A stretch of DNA of 64,000 bases from Brevibacterium siliguriense. Lineage in GTDB: Bacteria; Actinomycetota; Actinomycetes; Actinomycetales; Brevibacteriaceae. The notes beneath the pieces were generated by a model. It did not search any database. It was not told the origin of the DNA and was given only the letters and a program-made list of their open reading frames with translations. The stretch spans positions 3,100,001 to 3,164,000 of the forward strand of contig NZ_LT629766.1 in NCBI RefSeq assembly GCF_900105315.1. Reading direction: 5' to 3'. A program made the translations under genes and the position numbers. Positions 25,562 to 34,455 of this stretch are shown piece after piece (the stretch's first letter is position 1; every line of letters starts with the position of its first letter).

Positions 25562-27418
25562 TCACAGCCAGGAGTCGTCGAGGTCAGCAAACGTCGTCGC
25601 TGCGCTTGCAACGAGATCGAACCACGGTCCGGTCTGCGGCAGTTCGTGGGCGAAGAAGTACCTAGCCGCGGCAACCTTGCCATTGAGGAACGCCGAATCG
25701 CCACGTTCGCCGGCGGCCGCCTCGGCCGCCATTCCCTGCTGCAGCCACAACCATGCCATCACGGTGTGGCCGACCGCCTCCAGATAGGTCCACGCGTTGT
25801 CGAGGGCCACCGCAGGATCTCCGCTCGCCCATACGGTGGCTGTCACGGATTCGATGCGGTCGACGGCCGACGTCAGCGCAGCAGTCTCAGCGGACCAATC
25901 GGAGCGGTCGGCCACCTCGGCGAGGGTCTCCCGCATCTGCTCCAGGAGCACCTGCAAACCAGCCCCACCCTTCATGACGACCTTACGGCCGAGCAGATCC
26001 TTGGCCTGGATGCCGTGCGTGCCCTCGTGGATCGGGTTGAGCCGATTGTCGCGGTAGAGCTGCTCGACATCGTGATCGCGGGTGTAACCGGCTCCGCCGA
26101 GCACCTGGATGGCGTGATCGTTGGCCTTCAGGCACCATACGCTCGGCCAGGTCTTGACGATCGGGGTGAGCACATCGAGCAGCAGTGCGGCACGATCACG
26201 CTCTTCCTCGGTATCAGCTGTTTCGGATTCGTCGAGCAGACGTGCGGCATAGAGGATGAGCCCGAGCCCACCTTCGACATAGCTCTTCGAGGACAGCAGC
26301 ATGCGCCGGACATCGGGGTGCTTCGCGATGGGAACGGGCGCAGAATCGGATCCCTTGGCAGCGTCGGGGCGACCCTGACGGCGGTCTCGGGCATAGCGGA
26401 GGGCATCGAGGTATCCGTGGTAGCCCAGTCCGACGGCACCGGCACCGACGCCGATGCGAGCCTCGTTCATCATGTGGAACATGCAGGCCAGGCCCTTGCC
26501 CCGCTCCCCCACGAGGTAGCCGACCGCACCGGCGGACCCGGCCGGGGCGTGCGCGCCCTCGCCGAAGTTGAGCAGAGTGTTCGTCGTGCCGCGCCATCCC
26601 ATCTTGTGATTGAGTCCGGACAGGACGACATCATTGCGCTCACCGAGGCTGCCGTCGTCGTTGACGAGGTATTTCGGGACGAGGAACAGGCTCAAGCCTC
26701 TGACTCCGGGCTGGTCACCCTCGGCACGAGCCAAGACGAGGTGGACGATGTTCTCCGAGAGTTCGTGGTCACCGCCGGAGATCCACATCTTCGTCCCGTG
26801 GACGCGGAACGCATCGTCGCCGCCTTCGGGGTCCGGGACGGCTTTCGTCGTGACGTCGCCCAAAGAGGAGCCGACCTCGGGTTCGGACAGGCACATGGTG
26901 CCGAAGAAGCGGCCGTCGAGTTCTGGCAGAACATATTTCTCGATCTGCGCCTCGGTGCCGTATTCGAGCAGCAGATCGGCGTTGGCCATGGTGAGCATCG
27001 GGTAGCTGGCGGTGCCGATGTTTGCCGCCTGGAACCAGGCGAAGCAGGCCTTCGCGACCGTCTGCGGCAGCTGAATGCCGCCCACGCTCTCATCCATCGT
27101 CGCCGACAGCAGGCCGATGCCGGCGAATTTGTCGAGCGCAGACTTGATCTCAGGAATCAGCGTCACCGCAGTGCCGTCGAACGTCGGTTCGTTGAGGTCG
27201 GACTTGCGGGCGTGAGTGGCGAACCGCTCCTTCGCGAGCTCCTCACTGGCGTCGAGCACGGAGTCGAAGACCTCACGCGAATGGTCGGAGAAGCGAGGCC
27301 GTTCGCACAGCTCGTCGACCTTGAGCCAGTCATAGAGCTGAAACTCGATGTCTTCGGCGGAGAGGATGGACTCGGTCGCAGTCGTCAAGACGCCATTGCC
27401 TTTGTTCCGTTCAGTCAC
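25562..27418 (-). CDS. Long acyl-CoA dehydrogenase (DmdC/FadE-like)
   Basis: The 618-residue protein belongs to the long acyl-CoA dehydrogenases related to 3-methylmercaptopropionyl-CoA dehydrogenase. Landmarks are TMCLSEPEVGSSLGDV for flavin binding, KMGWRGTTNT, the QVLGGAGYTRDHDVEQLYRD segment and the catalytic Glu in NPIHEGTHGIQA. An extra C-terminal helical region (about 480-618) is normal for this subgroup. GTG 27418 lacks an obvious ribosome site. An inverted repeat lies just upstream. Confidence 0.88.
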   Translation of the reverse strand: MTERNKGNGVLTTATESILSAEDIEFQLYDWLKVDELCERPRFSDHSREVFDSVLDASEELAKERFATHARKSDLNEPTFDGTAVTLIPEIKSALDKFAGIGLLSATMDESVGGIQLPQTVAKACFAWFQAANIGTASYPMLTMANADLLLEYGTEAQIEKYVLPELDGRFFGTMCLSEPEVGSSLGDVTTKAVPDPEGGDDAFRVHGTKMWISGGDHELSENIVHLVLARAEGDQPGVRGLSLFLVPKYLVNDDGSLGERNDVVLSGLNHKMGWRGTTNTLLNFGEGAHAPAGSAGAVGYLVGERGKGLACMFHMMNEARIGVGAGAVGLGYHGYLDALRYARDRRQGRPDAAKGSDSAPVPIAKHPDVRRMLLSSKSYVEGGLGLILYAARLLDESETADTEEERDRAALLLDVLTPIVKTWPSVWCLKANDHAIQVLGGAGYTRDHDVEQLYRDNRLNPIHEGTHGIQAKDLLGRKVVMKGGAGLQVLLEQMRETLAEVADRSDWSAETAALTSAVDRIESVTATVWASGDPAVALDNAWTYLEAVGHTVMAWLWLQQGMAAEAAAGERGDSAFLNGKVAAARYFFAHELPQTGPWFDLVASAATTFADLDDSWL

Positions 27419-27435
27419 GAGACCAAATTAGAGCT

Positions 27436-27459
27436 AATCGCTCGTTAAGTAAAGCGATT
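27436..27459. promoter_or_regulatory. Inverted repeat upstream of the acyl-CoA dehydrogenase
   Basis: AATCGCT (27436-27442) and AGCGATT (27453-27459) are perfect reverse complements separated by 10 bp, 18 bp before the GTG start at 27418. Position and size suit a TetR- or GntR-type fatty-acid repressor site. No regulator gene is adjacent. Confidence 0.4.
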
Positions 27460-27548
27460 CGCCCTGTCAATGTGCTCGAGTGCGGCTATTGCCCAGGGCG
27501 AGGTCCCTCTGAAGCTCCTCACCCCTGGGTTCGGCAGTCCGAGAGAGC

Positions 27549-27554
27549 TATAAT
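27549..27554 (+). promoter_or_regulatory. Consensus -10 element before a small gene
   Basis: A perfect TATAAT lies inside the partly symmetric stretch GAGAGAGCTATAATTCTCTC, 38 bp before the small protein start. No good -35 is visible at 17 bp. It is the clearest -10 seen in the window. Confidence 0.45.
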
Positions 27555-27591
27555 TCTCTCTACAGTCCGCGTGGAAATGGGGCGAACGATC

Positions 27592-27819
27592 ATGATCGCA
27601 GAAATGAATCGACCGTCAAAGCTTGAAAACACGATCAAGCAGATCTCGAAGGCGTTCAAAAGCGCCAACATCGGCCAGGGGCAGAAAGTCGGCTATCGCG
27701 AGGACAGCTCTGAAGAACGATTGCAAGCCACGGCCGAACACGAAGGAGTGAAGCTCTACCGCAATCCCGACGGCTCGCATCTCGCCGTCGACGAGTCCCA
27801 CTCGAGCTACGATGACTGA
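27592..27819 (+). CDS. Small hydrophilic protein of unknown function
   Basis: This is a 75-residue, charged, non-membrane protein starting MIAEMNRPSKLENTIKQ. An amphipathic Lys-rich first helix is followed by a GQGQKVGYRED turn and an acidic, Ser-rich end. I do not recognise a family. Support comes from the TATAAT promoter upstream, codon use like the neighbours and a terminator hairpin downstream. ATG 27577 is an alternative start. Confidence 0.6.
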   Translation: MIAEMNRPSKLENTIKQISKAFKSANIGQGQKVGYREDSSEERLQATAEHEGVKLYRNPDGSHLAVDESHSSYDD

Positions 27820-27867
27820 GCGTCAATAGGTCTGAGAGCTGGTTCTCCGGCTCGAGTGAACATCGAC

Positions 27868-27899
27868 AACCCGGTTCACGGTCCTCCGCGTGCCGGGTT
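27868..27899 (+). terminator. Terminator hairpin after the small protein gene
   Basis: AACCCGG (27868-27874) pairs with CCGGGTT (27893-27899). Inner CACGG/CCGCGTG bases extend the stem imperfectly, and TT follows. It lies between the stop at 27819 and the symporter start at 27987. Confidence 0.55.
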
Positions 27900-27986
27900 T
27901 CGCTGTGCCCAGGTAGGATCGCGAGGGCCATGACGCCACGCCGCAGAGTCTGCGGAATTGCGAAGCTGAAAAGAAAGGCCGAGCCT

Positions 27987-29294
27987 ATGTCCTCCCCTGC
28001 TGCCTCGCCGGCGCAGTCTTCCGGCACCAAGTCGCAGCCGTCGGGATTCCTCAGGATCCTCCGCAACTACCGCTTCCCGCTCTTCATCCTCACCGGCGTG
28101 GTCATCGGTGCGATCATCGGCCTCGTCTTCGGTGAGCGTGCAACTGTCATCAAGCCGTTCGGCACCCTGTTCATCAACATGATGTTCACTCTCGTTGTGC
28201 CGCTCGTCTTCTTCTCCATCTCGTCCGCGGTCGCGGGAATGTCCTCGGCCGCGAGGTTGGGCAAGATCATGGGCAGCATGCTCGGCGTCTTCGCCGTCAC
28301 CGGCGTCATCGCCTCCATCGTCATGGTCGCGGCGCTGCGCATCTTCAACGCCACCGACGGCGTCCAAGTGGAGATGCAGGAGCCGGAGAACGTCGAGGAC
28401 GTCGGATCCATAGGCGACCAGCTCGTCCAGACCGTCGTCGTCGACGACTTCTCGAAGATCCTGTCCGCCGAGCATATGCTCGCCCTCATCGTATTCGCCG
28501 TCATCGTCGGCTTCGCCACCAGCAGGATCGGCGATGCGGGCAAGCCGTTCACTCAGTTCCTGAACTCCGGCACCGAGGTGTTCCTCAAGTTCACCTCGAT
28601 CATCATGTACTACGCCCCGATCGGCCTCGGCGCCTACTTCGCCGCCCTCATCGGCGACCTCGGTTCCCAGCTCGTGGGGGATTATGTTCGCGCCTTCCTC
28701 GTCTACTATCCGGTGGCGATCGCCTACTTCGTCCTCGCGTTCACCTTATACTCGTACCTCGCCGGCGGCCGCCGAGGCGTCTCCCGGTTCTGGGGCAACA
28801 TCCTCGAGCCCACCGCGATCTCCTTGGGCACGTCCTCCTCGGTGGCGGCGATCCCGGCGAACCTGCGCGCGGGGGAGAAGATCGGAGTCCCCCGGGACAT
28901 CCGCGAGACGATCGTGCCGATCGGCGCCACGATCCACATGGAAGGCTCAAGCCTGTCTGCGATCCTCAAGATCGCGTTCCTCTTCGCAGTGTTCCAGCGC
29001 GACTTCTTCACGCCGGAGAACATCCTCATCGCCATTGCGGTGGCGCTGCTGGCCGGAATGGTCATGGCGGGGATCCCGTCCGGCGGCTTCATCGGCGAAC
29101 TCATGATCATCACCCTCTACGGCTTCCCGGCGGCGGCACTGCCGATCATCCAGATCATCGGCACCGTCATCGATCCCCCGGCCACCACGGTCAACGCGGT
29201 CGGAGATCAAGCGAGTTCGATGATCGTCGCCCGCATCCTCGACGGCAAGGACTGGATGGACGAGGCCGAAGGTGATCACGATTCGATTCCGTAA
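27987..29294 (+). CDS. Dicarboxylate/amino acid:cation symporter (DAACS, GltP-like)
   Basis: The 435-residue protein of the glutamate/dicarboxylate symporter family has the serine-rich re-entrant motif GTSSSVAAIP, ATIHMEGSS, the AGIPSGG loop and the cation/substrate motif NAVGDQASSMIVAR. It imports C4-dicarboxylates, glutamate or aspartate with H+ or Na+. The N-terminal 30 residues are Ser/Pro-rich. ATG 27987 follows AGAAAGG. Confidence 0.92.
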   Translation: MSSPAASPAQSSGTKSQPSGFLRILRNYRFPLFILTGVVIGAIIGLVFGERATVIKPFGTLFINMMFTLVVPLVFFSISSAVAGMSSAARLGKIMGSMLGVFAVTGVIASIVMVAALRIFNATDGVQVEMQEPENVEDVGSIGDQLVQTVVVDDFSKILSAEHMLALIVFAVIVGFATSRIGDAGKPFTQFLNSGTEVFLKFTSIIMYYAPIGLGAYFAALIGDLGSQLVGDYVRAFLVYYPVAIAYFVLAFTLYSYLAGGRRGVSRFWGNILEPTAISLGTSSSVAAIPANLRAGEKIGVPRDIRETIVPIGATIHMEGSSLSAILKIAFLFAVFQRDFFTPENILIAIAVALLAGMVMAGIPSGGFIGELMIITLYGFPAAALPIIQIIGTVIDPPATTVNAVGDQASSMIVARILDGKDWMDEAEGDHDSIP

Positions 29295-29505
29295 GCTCAG
29301 TGAATCTGTCATACTTCCGAACCCACGGATTCGGACAAGGCCCCTTCCGGCCGAATGTCTCAGAGATGTCATAGGAACGCAATAGAACTTCCGCAATTGC
29401 GACTCGGCCTCTCAGCTTCTGCTCAGATTCCTGGAACCGACCCTCACCTGGGCCGACGATACTCTTCTCCAGCAACGATCCTGACCTGGAAGAGGAGCAG
29501 TCACC

Positions 29506-29946
29506 ATGCCCATCACCATTCGCAGTCACGCCGCAGTGTGGGGAATCGCCGCAATTGCCGGCTTCACCTCTCTGGGGGTCGCCGCAGGACCTGCAACGGC
29601 GTCCGACGATGCTGCATCCGCGACCAGCTCTGCACAGGCACCTCAGAGCTCGGGATACCCGATCCATGCAGCCGAATACGCGGACAGACTGGTCGCGGCC
29701 TATGGCATCGGCGACGACGTGATGATCAATCATCTCGCCACACGCACCGTCGTCGACGCCCTCGCCGAGCACAGCGACGATCACACCAAACGCTGGCACC
29801 GCACCTCGGCCGACTCCGGCAAGGGTTACACCTGGGTGTCCTATACGAACCTTCGCACCCATGAAGTCATGACCCTGACGGTGAGAAACGCCATCGCGGC
29901 AGAGGGAATCGGCGATGCCGTTCGTGAGGTCGAGTTCGTGAGCTGA
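29506..29946 (+). CDS. Small secreted protein of unknown function
   Basis: The 146-residue protein has a signal peptide (positive start, hydrophobic WGIAAIAGFTSLGVAAG, likely cleavage after PATA-S). The mature part is an Ala/Ser-rich linker then a compact domain with KGYTWVSYTNLRTHEVMTLTV. No family recognised and no cysteines in the mature part. GAAGAGGAG precedes the ATG. The 211-bp gap before it contains only a weak 6-bp hairpin at 29316-29335. Confidence 0.7.
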   Translation: MPITIRSHAAVWGIAAIAGFTSLGVAAGPATASDDAASATSSAQAPQSSGYPIHAAEYADRLVAAYGIGDDVMINHLATRTVVDALAEHSDDHTKRWHRTSADSGKGYTWVSYTNLRTHEVMTLTVRNAIAAEGIGDAVREVEFVS

Positions 29947-30029
29947 GGACGCCCCGCCGTCATCCTATTGACCAGATTCCGACCAGCGTCTTGTTTGCAC
30001 GGCCGACACGCTCGGTAGACTCGGGAACC

Positions 30030-31052
30030 ATGGTCGCCCTGAATGAACTCCCTCGTCGCAGGTACACCGATGGCCCGACGCCGCTCGAGCATCTGCGGCG
30101 CTTGTCCGCAGAACTCGGCGGGCCGCAGATCTGGATCAAACGTGATGACAAGCTGGGGCTGACCCAAGGTGGGAACAAGACGCGCAAGCTCGAGTTCCTC
30201 ATCGCCGAGGCCCTGTACCAGGGTGCGGACACGCTCATCACCGTCGGCGGGGTCCAATCCAACCACTGCCGACTGACCCTATCCGCTGCACGCGTCGAGG
30301 GCCTCGACTGCCACCTCATCGTCGAAGAAGACCTCGGCGCGGAGGGCACCGCCCTTGGTCCGGCGGGGTCGAATCCGCCGGAGTACACGGGCAATTTCCT
30401 GCTCTTCGATCTCCTCGGCGCGGATTCGGTCACGGTGCTCGGTCACGGGGCCGACCTCCTCGGCGAGGCTGAGGTTCTAGCCGAGAAGCTGCGCGGCGAA
30501 GGCAGGAACCCGTATGTCATCCCGGTAGGCGGGTCGAATCCGATCGGTGCGCTCGGCTACGTCGACTGTGCACACGAGCTGCTCGACCAATTCGCCGAGG
30601 CGGGGCTGGGCTCCCCTACGATCGTGACGCCCAGCGGTTCGGCCGGGATGCAGGCCGGACTCATCGTCGGCCTCCACAGCGCAGGAAGCGATGCTCCGGT
30701 CATCGGCATCAACGTCAGCAGGACACAGGCGGATCAGGAACCGAAGATCGTCGACCTCGTCGATTCCACGGCACGGCTCCTCGACCTGCCCCCTGTACCC
30801 CGCGATGCTGCGAAGGGACTCGGTGACTATTTCGGGACCGGATATGCTCTGCCGACGCCTGAGATGGTCGAGGCTGTGCGTCTCTTCGCCCGCACCGAGG
30901 GAATCCTCCTCGACCCTGTCTACACCGGCAAGGCAGCGGCCGGCCTGATCGACCTCATCAGATCCGGCCGCTTCTCTTCCGAGGACGCGGTCGTCTTCAT
31001 CCATTCCGGCGGAGTCCCCGGACTCTTTGCCCGCACCCAAGCGTTCGCCTGA
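30030..31052 (+). CDS. PLP-dependent D-cysteine desulfhydrase / cysteate sulfo-lyase family
   Basis: The 340-residue fold-type II PLP enzyme has IKRDDKLGLTQGGNKTRKLEF (split: IKRDDKLG, then GGNKTRKLE with the PLP Lys) and VGGVQSNHCR. This is the ACC-deaminase/D-cysteine desulfhydrase group, which also includes L-cysteate sulfo-lyase CuyA; sequence alone does not separate them. ATG 30030 begins the conserved region. A RraA-like gene follows after 37 bp, so the two may be co-transcribed. Confidence 0.82.
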   Translation: MVALNELPRRRYTDGPTPLEHLRRLSAELGGPQIWIKRDDKLGLTQGGNKTRKLEFLIAEALYQGADTLITVGGVQSNHCRLTLSAARVEGLDCHLIVEEDLGAEGTALGPAGSNPPEYTGNFLLFDLLGADSVTVLGHGADLLGEAEVLAEKLRGEGRNPYVIPVGGSNPIGALGYVDCAHELLDQFAEAGLGSPTIVTPSGSAGMQAGLIVGLHSAGSDAPVIGINVSRTQADQEPKIVDLVDSTARLLDLPPVPRDAAKGLGDYFGTGYALPTPEMVEAVRLFARTEGILLDPVYTGKAAAGLIDLIRSGRFSSEDAVVFIHSGGVPGLFARTQAFA

Positions 31053-31089
31053 GTACCCCAATCGCCCATCACCAACGGAAGGCAGACAG

Positions 31090-31557
31090 ATGACAGTTTC
31101 GACAGCAGACCTGTGGGACGAACGCGGCGAGGAGCTGTATTCGATCGCCCTGAACTTCGGCGACTTCGGGGCTAAGACCTCTTTCTCCGGACCGGCCCGC
31201 ACGATCCGCTGCTTCCAGGACAACGCCCTGGTCAAGCAGACCCTCAATCAGCCTGGCGACGGCGCCGTGCTCGTCATCGATGGTGACGGTTCGATCGCCA
31301 CTGCCCTCATGGGTGACATGATCGCCGAGGCGGGGGTCCGAAACGGCTGGAACGGTGTCGTCATCAACGGCGCCGTCCGCGACCGTGAGGCACTGGCTGA
31401 GATGGAATTCGGCATCAAGGCCCTGGCCAGCAATCCGCGCAAGAGCGCAAAGGACGGCGCCGGTGAGATCGACGTGACCGTGGAGATCGGCGGTGCGACG
31501 ATCCGCCCCGGAGCGATGGTCTTCGCAGACGCCGACGGAGTCGCCGTCGAGAAGTAG
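31090..31557 (+). CDS. RraA-like / HMG-CHA aldolase family protein
   Basis: The 155-residue protein of the RraA/MenG-like family has the core GDMIAEAGVRNGWNGVV followed by INGAVRDREAL. Members are either RNase E inhibitors or metal-dependent 4-hydroxy-4-methyl-2-oxoglutarate aldolases/oxaloacetate decarboxylases. Actinobacterial copies outside RNA contexts are often annotated as either. AACGGAAGG lies before ATG 31090. Likely operon with the PLP enzyme. Confidence 0.82.
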   Translation: MTVSTADLWDERGEELYSIALNFGDFGAKTSFSGPARTIRCFQDNALVKQTLNQPGDGAVLVIDGDGSIATALMGDMIAEAGVRNGWNGVVINGAVRDREALAEMEFGIKALASNPRKSAKDGAGEIDVTVEIGGATIRPGAMVFADADGVAVEK

Positions 31558-31569
31558 GGCGGCAGAGAC

Positions 31570-32085
31570 TCACCGATGAATAGTGTCGAAGCTCTGTACG
31601 GCTGAGTCCCAGATGTCGGCGACGACGATCTGACCTTCAGCGCTGAGATCCTCGACGGTCGATCGGTCGTAGAGGTACGACCACTCCCCTGCCGAAACGA
31701 CTCCGGTAACCATGAGGATGTCGTAGTCGAAGGCCGCATCTGAGGCCGCCTGGACGATGATTGCGGTGGCCTCCTTGTCCTTTGCCGCGTTCTCGTCCGA
31801 CGCGAATTCGACATGGAGGCGTTCGGGCTCGGTCTCCTCGTTGAAGTCGGGGTTCGTCTCGGATTCGAGCCTCACCTCGACTCCATCGAAGGACTGCGCC
31901 ACATAGTCCGAGAGTTCATCGAGGGAATCGAAGCCCTGCTCCACGACATCGACGGTCGCCGCCGGCGTCGACTCGGGCTCGGCTGAAGAGTCCGCTTCAG
32001 AGCCGCAGCCGCTGAGCCCGATGAGTGTGGCCGTCAGGAGTCCCGCAACGACTAGCGCAGGGGTGGACTTCGAATCGAACCTCAT
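31570..32085 (-). CDS. Putative lipoprotein
   Basis: The 171-residue protein has a lipoprotein signal (hydrophobic ALVVAGLLTATLIGLSGC with lipobox LSGC), an acidic Ser/Glu/Thr linker, then a small alpha/beta domain of unknown family (LHVEFASDENAAKDKEATA; YDILMVTGVVSAGEWSYLYD). It would be anchored on the outer face of the membrane. It converges on the RraA-like gene with a 12-bp gap. Confidence 0.72.
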   Translation of the reverse strand: MRFDSKSTPALVVAGLLTATLIGLSGCGSEADSSAEPESTPAATVDVVEQGFDSLDELSDYVAQSFDGVEVRLESETNPDFNEETEPERLHVEFASDENAAKDKEATAIIVQAASDAAFDYDILMVTGVVSAGEWSYLYDRSTVEDLSAEGQIVVADIWDSAVQSFDTIHR

Positions 32086-32179
32086 GGGCACCAGCCTATC
32101 GGCGAGTATCGACTGGTGCCGCATCGCCTCGGTCACATTGCGCGTGGTCACACAGAGCGCGATCACCCCTTAGTCGTGC

Positions 32180-33697
32180 TCACCGCTTCCGATGGATCGA
32201 CTGATAGGTGATGTACTGGCTGAGCCCCTCGATGCCGTATTCGACACCGAGTCCCGAATCGTGACGCCCGCCGAATGGCGCCGAATGGTTCGAACCGAAG
32301 AAGTTCACCCCCACCGAACCGGAGTCGACCTTCTCGGCCACCTCTTGAGCGGCGGCGGCATCGCCGCCGAAGACGATTCCTCCGAGCCCGAAGTCCGTAT
32401 TGTTGGCCAGGGCGATGGCTTCGTCAGGTCCCTGCGAATCGTCGTAGCGCAGCACCGAGATCACGGGGCCGAAGATCTCTTCCCGGGCGATGCGCATCTG
32501 CGGGGTCACCTCGGCGAAGACCGTCGGTTGGATGAACATGCCGGCCTTTCCGTCGATATCGGTCTCGGCTGCGGCTCCCCCGGTGACAGGTCTCGCTCCT
32601 TCCTCGTGTGCGGAAGCGATGTATTCCATAACGGTCTTGTACTGTGACCGTGAGGCCACGGGCCCGAACATCGTGTCCTCGGCGAGCGGATCTCCCTGAC
32701 GGCCCTCGGCGATCGTCCGGCGCACCACCTCGACGACTTCGTCGTACCGGGACGCCGGGGCGATGATCCGGGTGGAGATATAGCAGGTCTGCCCGGTGTT
32801 GCGCATGCACGATCGCACGAGCACCCGCCCCATCGCGTCGAGGTCCGCGTCCGGCAGCACGATCGCTGAGGATTTGCCGCCGAGCTCTAGAGTCACCGGA
32901 CGCAGCAGCTCACCGCAGACGGCGGCGATGCGGCGTCCCACCGGCGTCGACCCGGTGAAAGCGACCTTGCTGATTCCCGGGTGTCGGACGAGGGCATCGC
33001 CGAATCGTCCGGGACCGGTGAGCAGATTGACCACACCGGCGGGAACTCCGGCCGCGGCTACGGCGTCGATGATGAAGCGGATGGACAGTGGGGTCACCGA
33101 GGCGGGTTTGATGACCACGGCGCACCCGGCCAGCAGCGCGGGAGCGAGCTTGACGACGACGAGGTTGATCGGGAAGTTCCACGGCGCGATGAGTGCGCAG
33201 ACTCCGATCGGGTCCTTGCGCACCACCGAATAGGAGTCGGCGGCTGCAGGGAAGTCACGGACGTCCTCATCGTCGATCCATCCGGACAGGGTGGCGAAGT
33301 GGCGGAAGATTCCGGCAGCATTTGCCGCTGCTCCCCTGGTCTCGGAGATCGGGGTGCCGTTCTCAAGCGTGTTCGTCCGTGCCAGGTCTTCGGCTCGCGC
33401 TTCGATCTCCTCGGCGATCCGCACCAGGTATTCCGCCCGCTCGGCCGCGGTCAGGCTCGCCCATTCGGTCATCGATTCCTGTGCTGCCGTCACGGCCCGA
33501 TCGAGTTCCGCCGAGGTGGCGGCCGGCACCGAGCCCCACACTTCGTCCGTCGCCGGATCGATGACGGGATTGCGCTCGGAATCGGCTGACTCCGTCCACG
33601 CCCCGTCGATGAAATGGTCATCGACATGGCTGTACGGCAGGTCTCTGCGCAGGTCGGCCCTTCTCAGGGTCGTGGAGACGGTGTCGACGGTGCTCAT
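32180..33697 (-). CDS. creC: Aldehyde dehydrogenase, CreC-like (4-hydroxybenzaldehyde)
   Basis: The 505-residue NAD(P)-dependent aldehyde dehydrogenase has catalytic Cys305 (RNTGQTCYIST), general-base Glu271 (LELGGKS) and the APWNFPI cofactor motif. By colinearity with the C. glutamicum cre cluster it is CreC, oxidising 4-hydroxybenzaldehyde to 4-hydroxybenzoate, the last step in the set. ATG 33697 overlaps the creD stop as ATGA, indicating coupled translation. The family assignment is firm; the substrate follows from gene order. Confidence 0.85.
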   Translation of the reverse strand: MSTVDTVSTTLRRADLRRDLPYSHVDDHFIDGAWTESADSERNPVIDPATDEVWGSVPAATSAELDRAVTAAQESMTEWASLTAAERAEYLVRIAEEIEARAEDLARTNTLENGTPISETRGAAANAAGIFRHFATLSGWIDDEDVRDFPAAADSYSVVRKDPIGVCALIAPWNFPINLVVVKLAPALLAGCAVVIKPASVTPLSIRFIIDAVAAAGVPAGVVNLLTGPGRFGDALVRHPGISKVAFTGSTPVGRRIAAVCGELLRPVTLELGGKSSAIVLPDADLDAMGRVLVRSCMRNTGQTCYISTRIIAPASRYDEVVEVVRRTIAEGRQGDPLAEDTMFGPVASRSQYKTVMEYIASAHEEGARPVTGGAAAETDIDGKAGMFIQPTVFAEVTPQMRIAREEIFGPVISVLRYDDSQGPDEAIALANNTDFGLGGIVFGGDAAAAQEVAEKVDSGSVGVNFFGSNHSAPFGGRHDSGLGVEYGIEGLSQYITYQSIHRKR

Positions 33698-34455
33698 CGG
33701 ATGACCTCGGTGCGCAGGAGATCGCGCTGACGGCGCAGGTCCTCTTCGGCCATGGTCACTGCTGCTTCGGTGATGAGTTCGGGGATGATCTCTCTCTGCA
33801 GCCGGTCGGTGTAGGTGGCCATGTCCATATCGAACCACGATGCGGACAGGGCGATTCCGGCCCGGTCGAAGCGCCACTGACGGTCGGCATCACGGACCAA
33901 TGCGTCTTCGAGGCTGTAGGCTACCGGGCGGGTGTCATGGCCGTCGATGATCTCGCAGACGCGTTCGATGAATTCCTCGGAATAGCCGAGGTCCGGCAAT
34001 ACCCGTCGTGCGACAAGGCAGCCTTCGCGTTCATGTTCGAAGCGGATCGTGGCCCTGCGCCAGTCACCGCCGAAGCCTTCGGAGATGATCCGGGATTCGT
34101 CGACATGTGCCCAGCCGGTGTCGTGGAGGATGATCGTGACGAGCACGAGTTCACGGTCGGCCGAGGGGTAGGCCTCGCAGAGACGCTCGGCATAGGCGGC
34201 CGATATCGGCAGGTGCACATCATTGCCGCGGGTGCGCGTCTCCGGTTCGATCAGCTTCCACAGCTTCTCGAATCCGCTGCCCGGAGTCGAACAGATCGGC
34301 TGTGTGTCGACCGTCCCCTCCATCGGGATGGGTCGAACGGGATAGTCGGCGGCGAAGCGAACGGCCCGAGGGTCGGCTGCAGTGTCACCGGACTCTGCTG
34401 CCGCCCAGCTCGGGTAGTCCTGTTCGCGGCTGCTGCTGTCGGTTCGGGTGTTCAT
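33694..34455 (-). CDS. creD: HD-domain phosphohydrolase, CreD-like
   Basis: The 253-residue HD-superfamily protein has metal ligands visible in NDVHLPISA, IILHDTGWAHVD, FEHEREGC, DGHDTR and RDADRQWRFD. In the cre pathway CreD removes the phosphate from 4-hydroxybenzyl phosphate-type intermediates after P450 oxidation. The start overlaps the creE stop by 4 bases (ATGA). Function inferred from colinearity with the published C. glutamicum cluster and from the HD fold. Confidence 0.82.
   Translation of the reverse strand: MNTRTDSSSREQDYPSWAAAESGDTAADPRAVRFAADYPVRPIPMEGTVDTQPICSTPGSGFEKLWKLIEPETRTRGNDVHLPISAAYAERLCEAYPSADRELVLVTIILHDTGWAHVDESRIISEGFGGDWRRATIRFEHEREGCLVARRVLPDLGYSEEFIERVCEIIDGHDTRPVAYSLEDALVRDADRQWRFDRAGIALSASWFDMDMATYTDRLQREIIPELITEAAVTMAEEDLRRQRDLLRTEVIR

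Noticed and set aside
25646..27448. 600-codon plus-strand frame opposite the acyl-CoA dehydrogenase
   Set aside because: Antisense shadow; the minus strand carries all acyl-CoA dehydrogenase motifs in order.
31090..31557. True RNase E inhibitor RraA
   Set aside because: The family is shared with aldolases and the catabolic neighbour does not support an RNA-decay role, so only the family is named.
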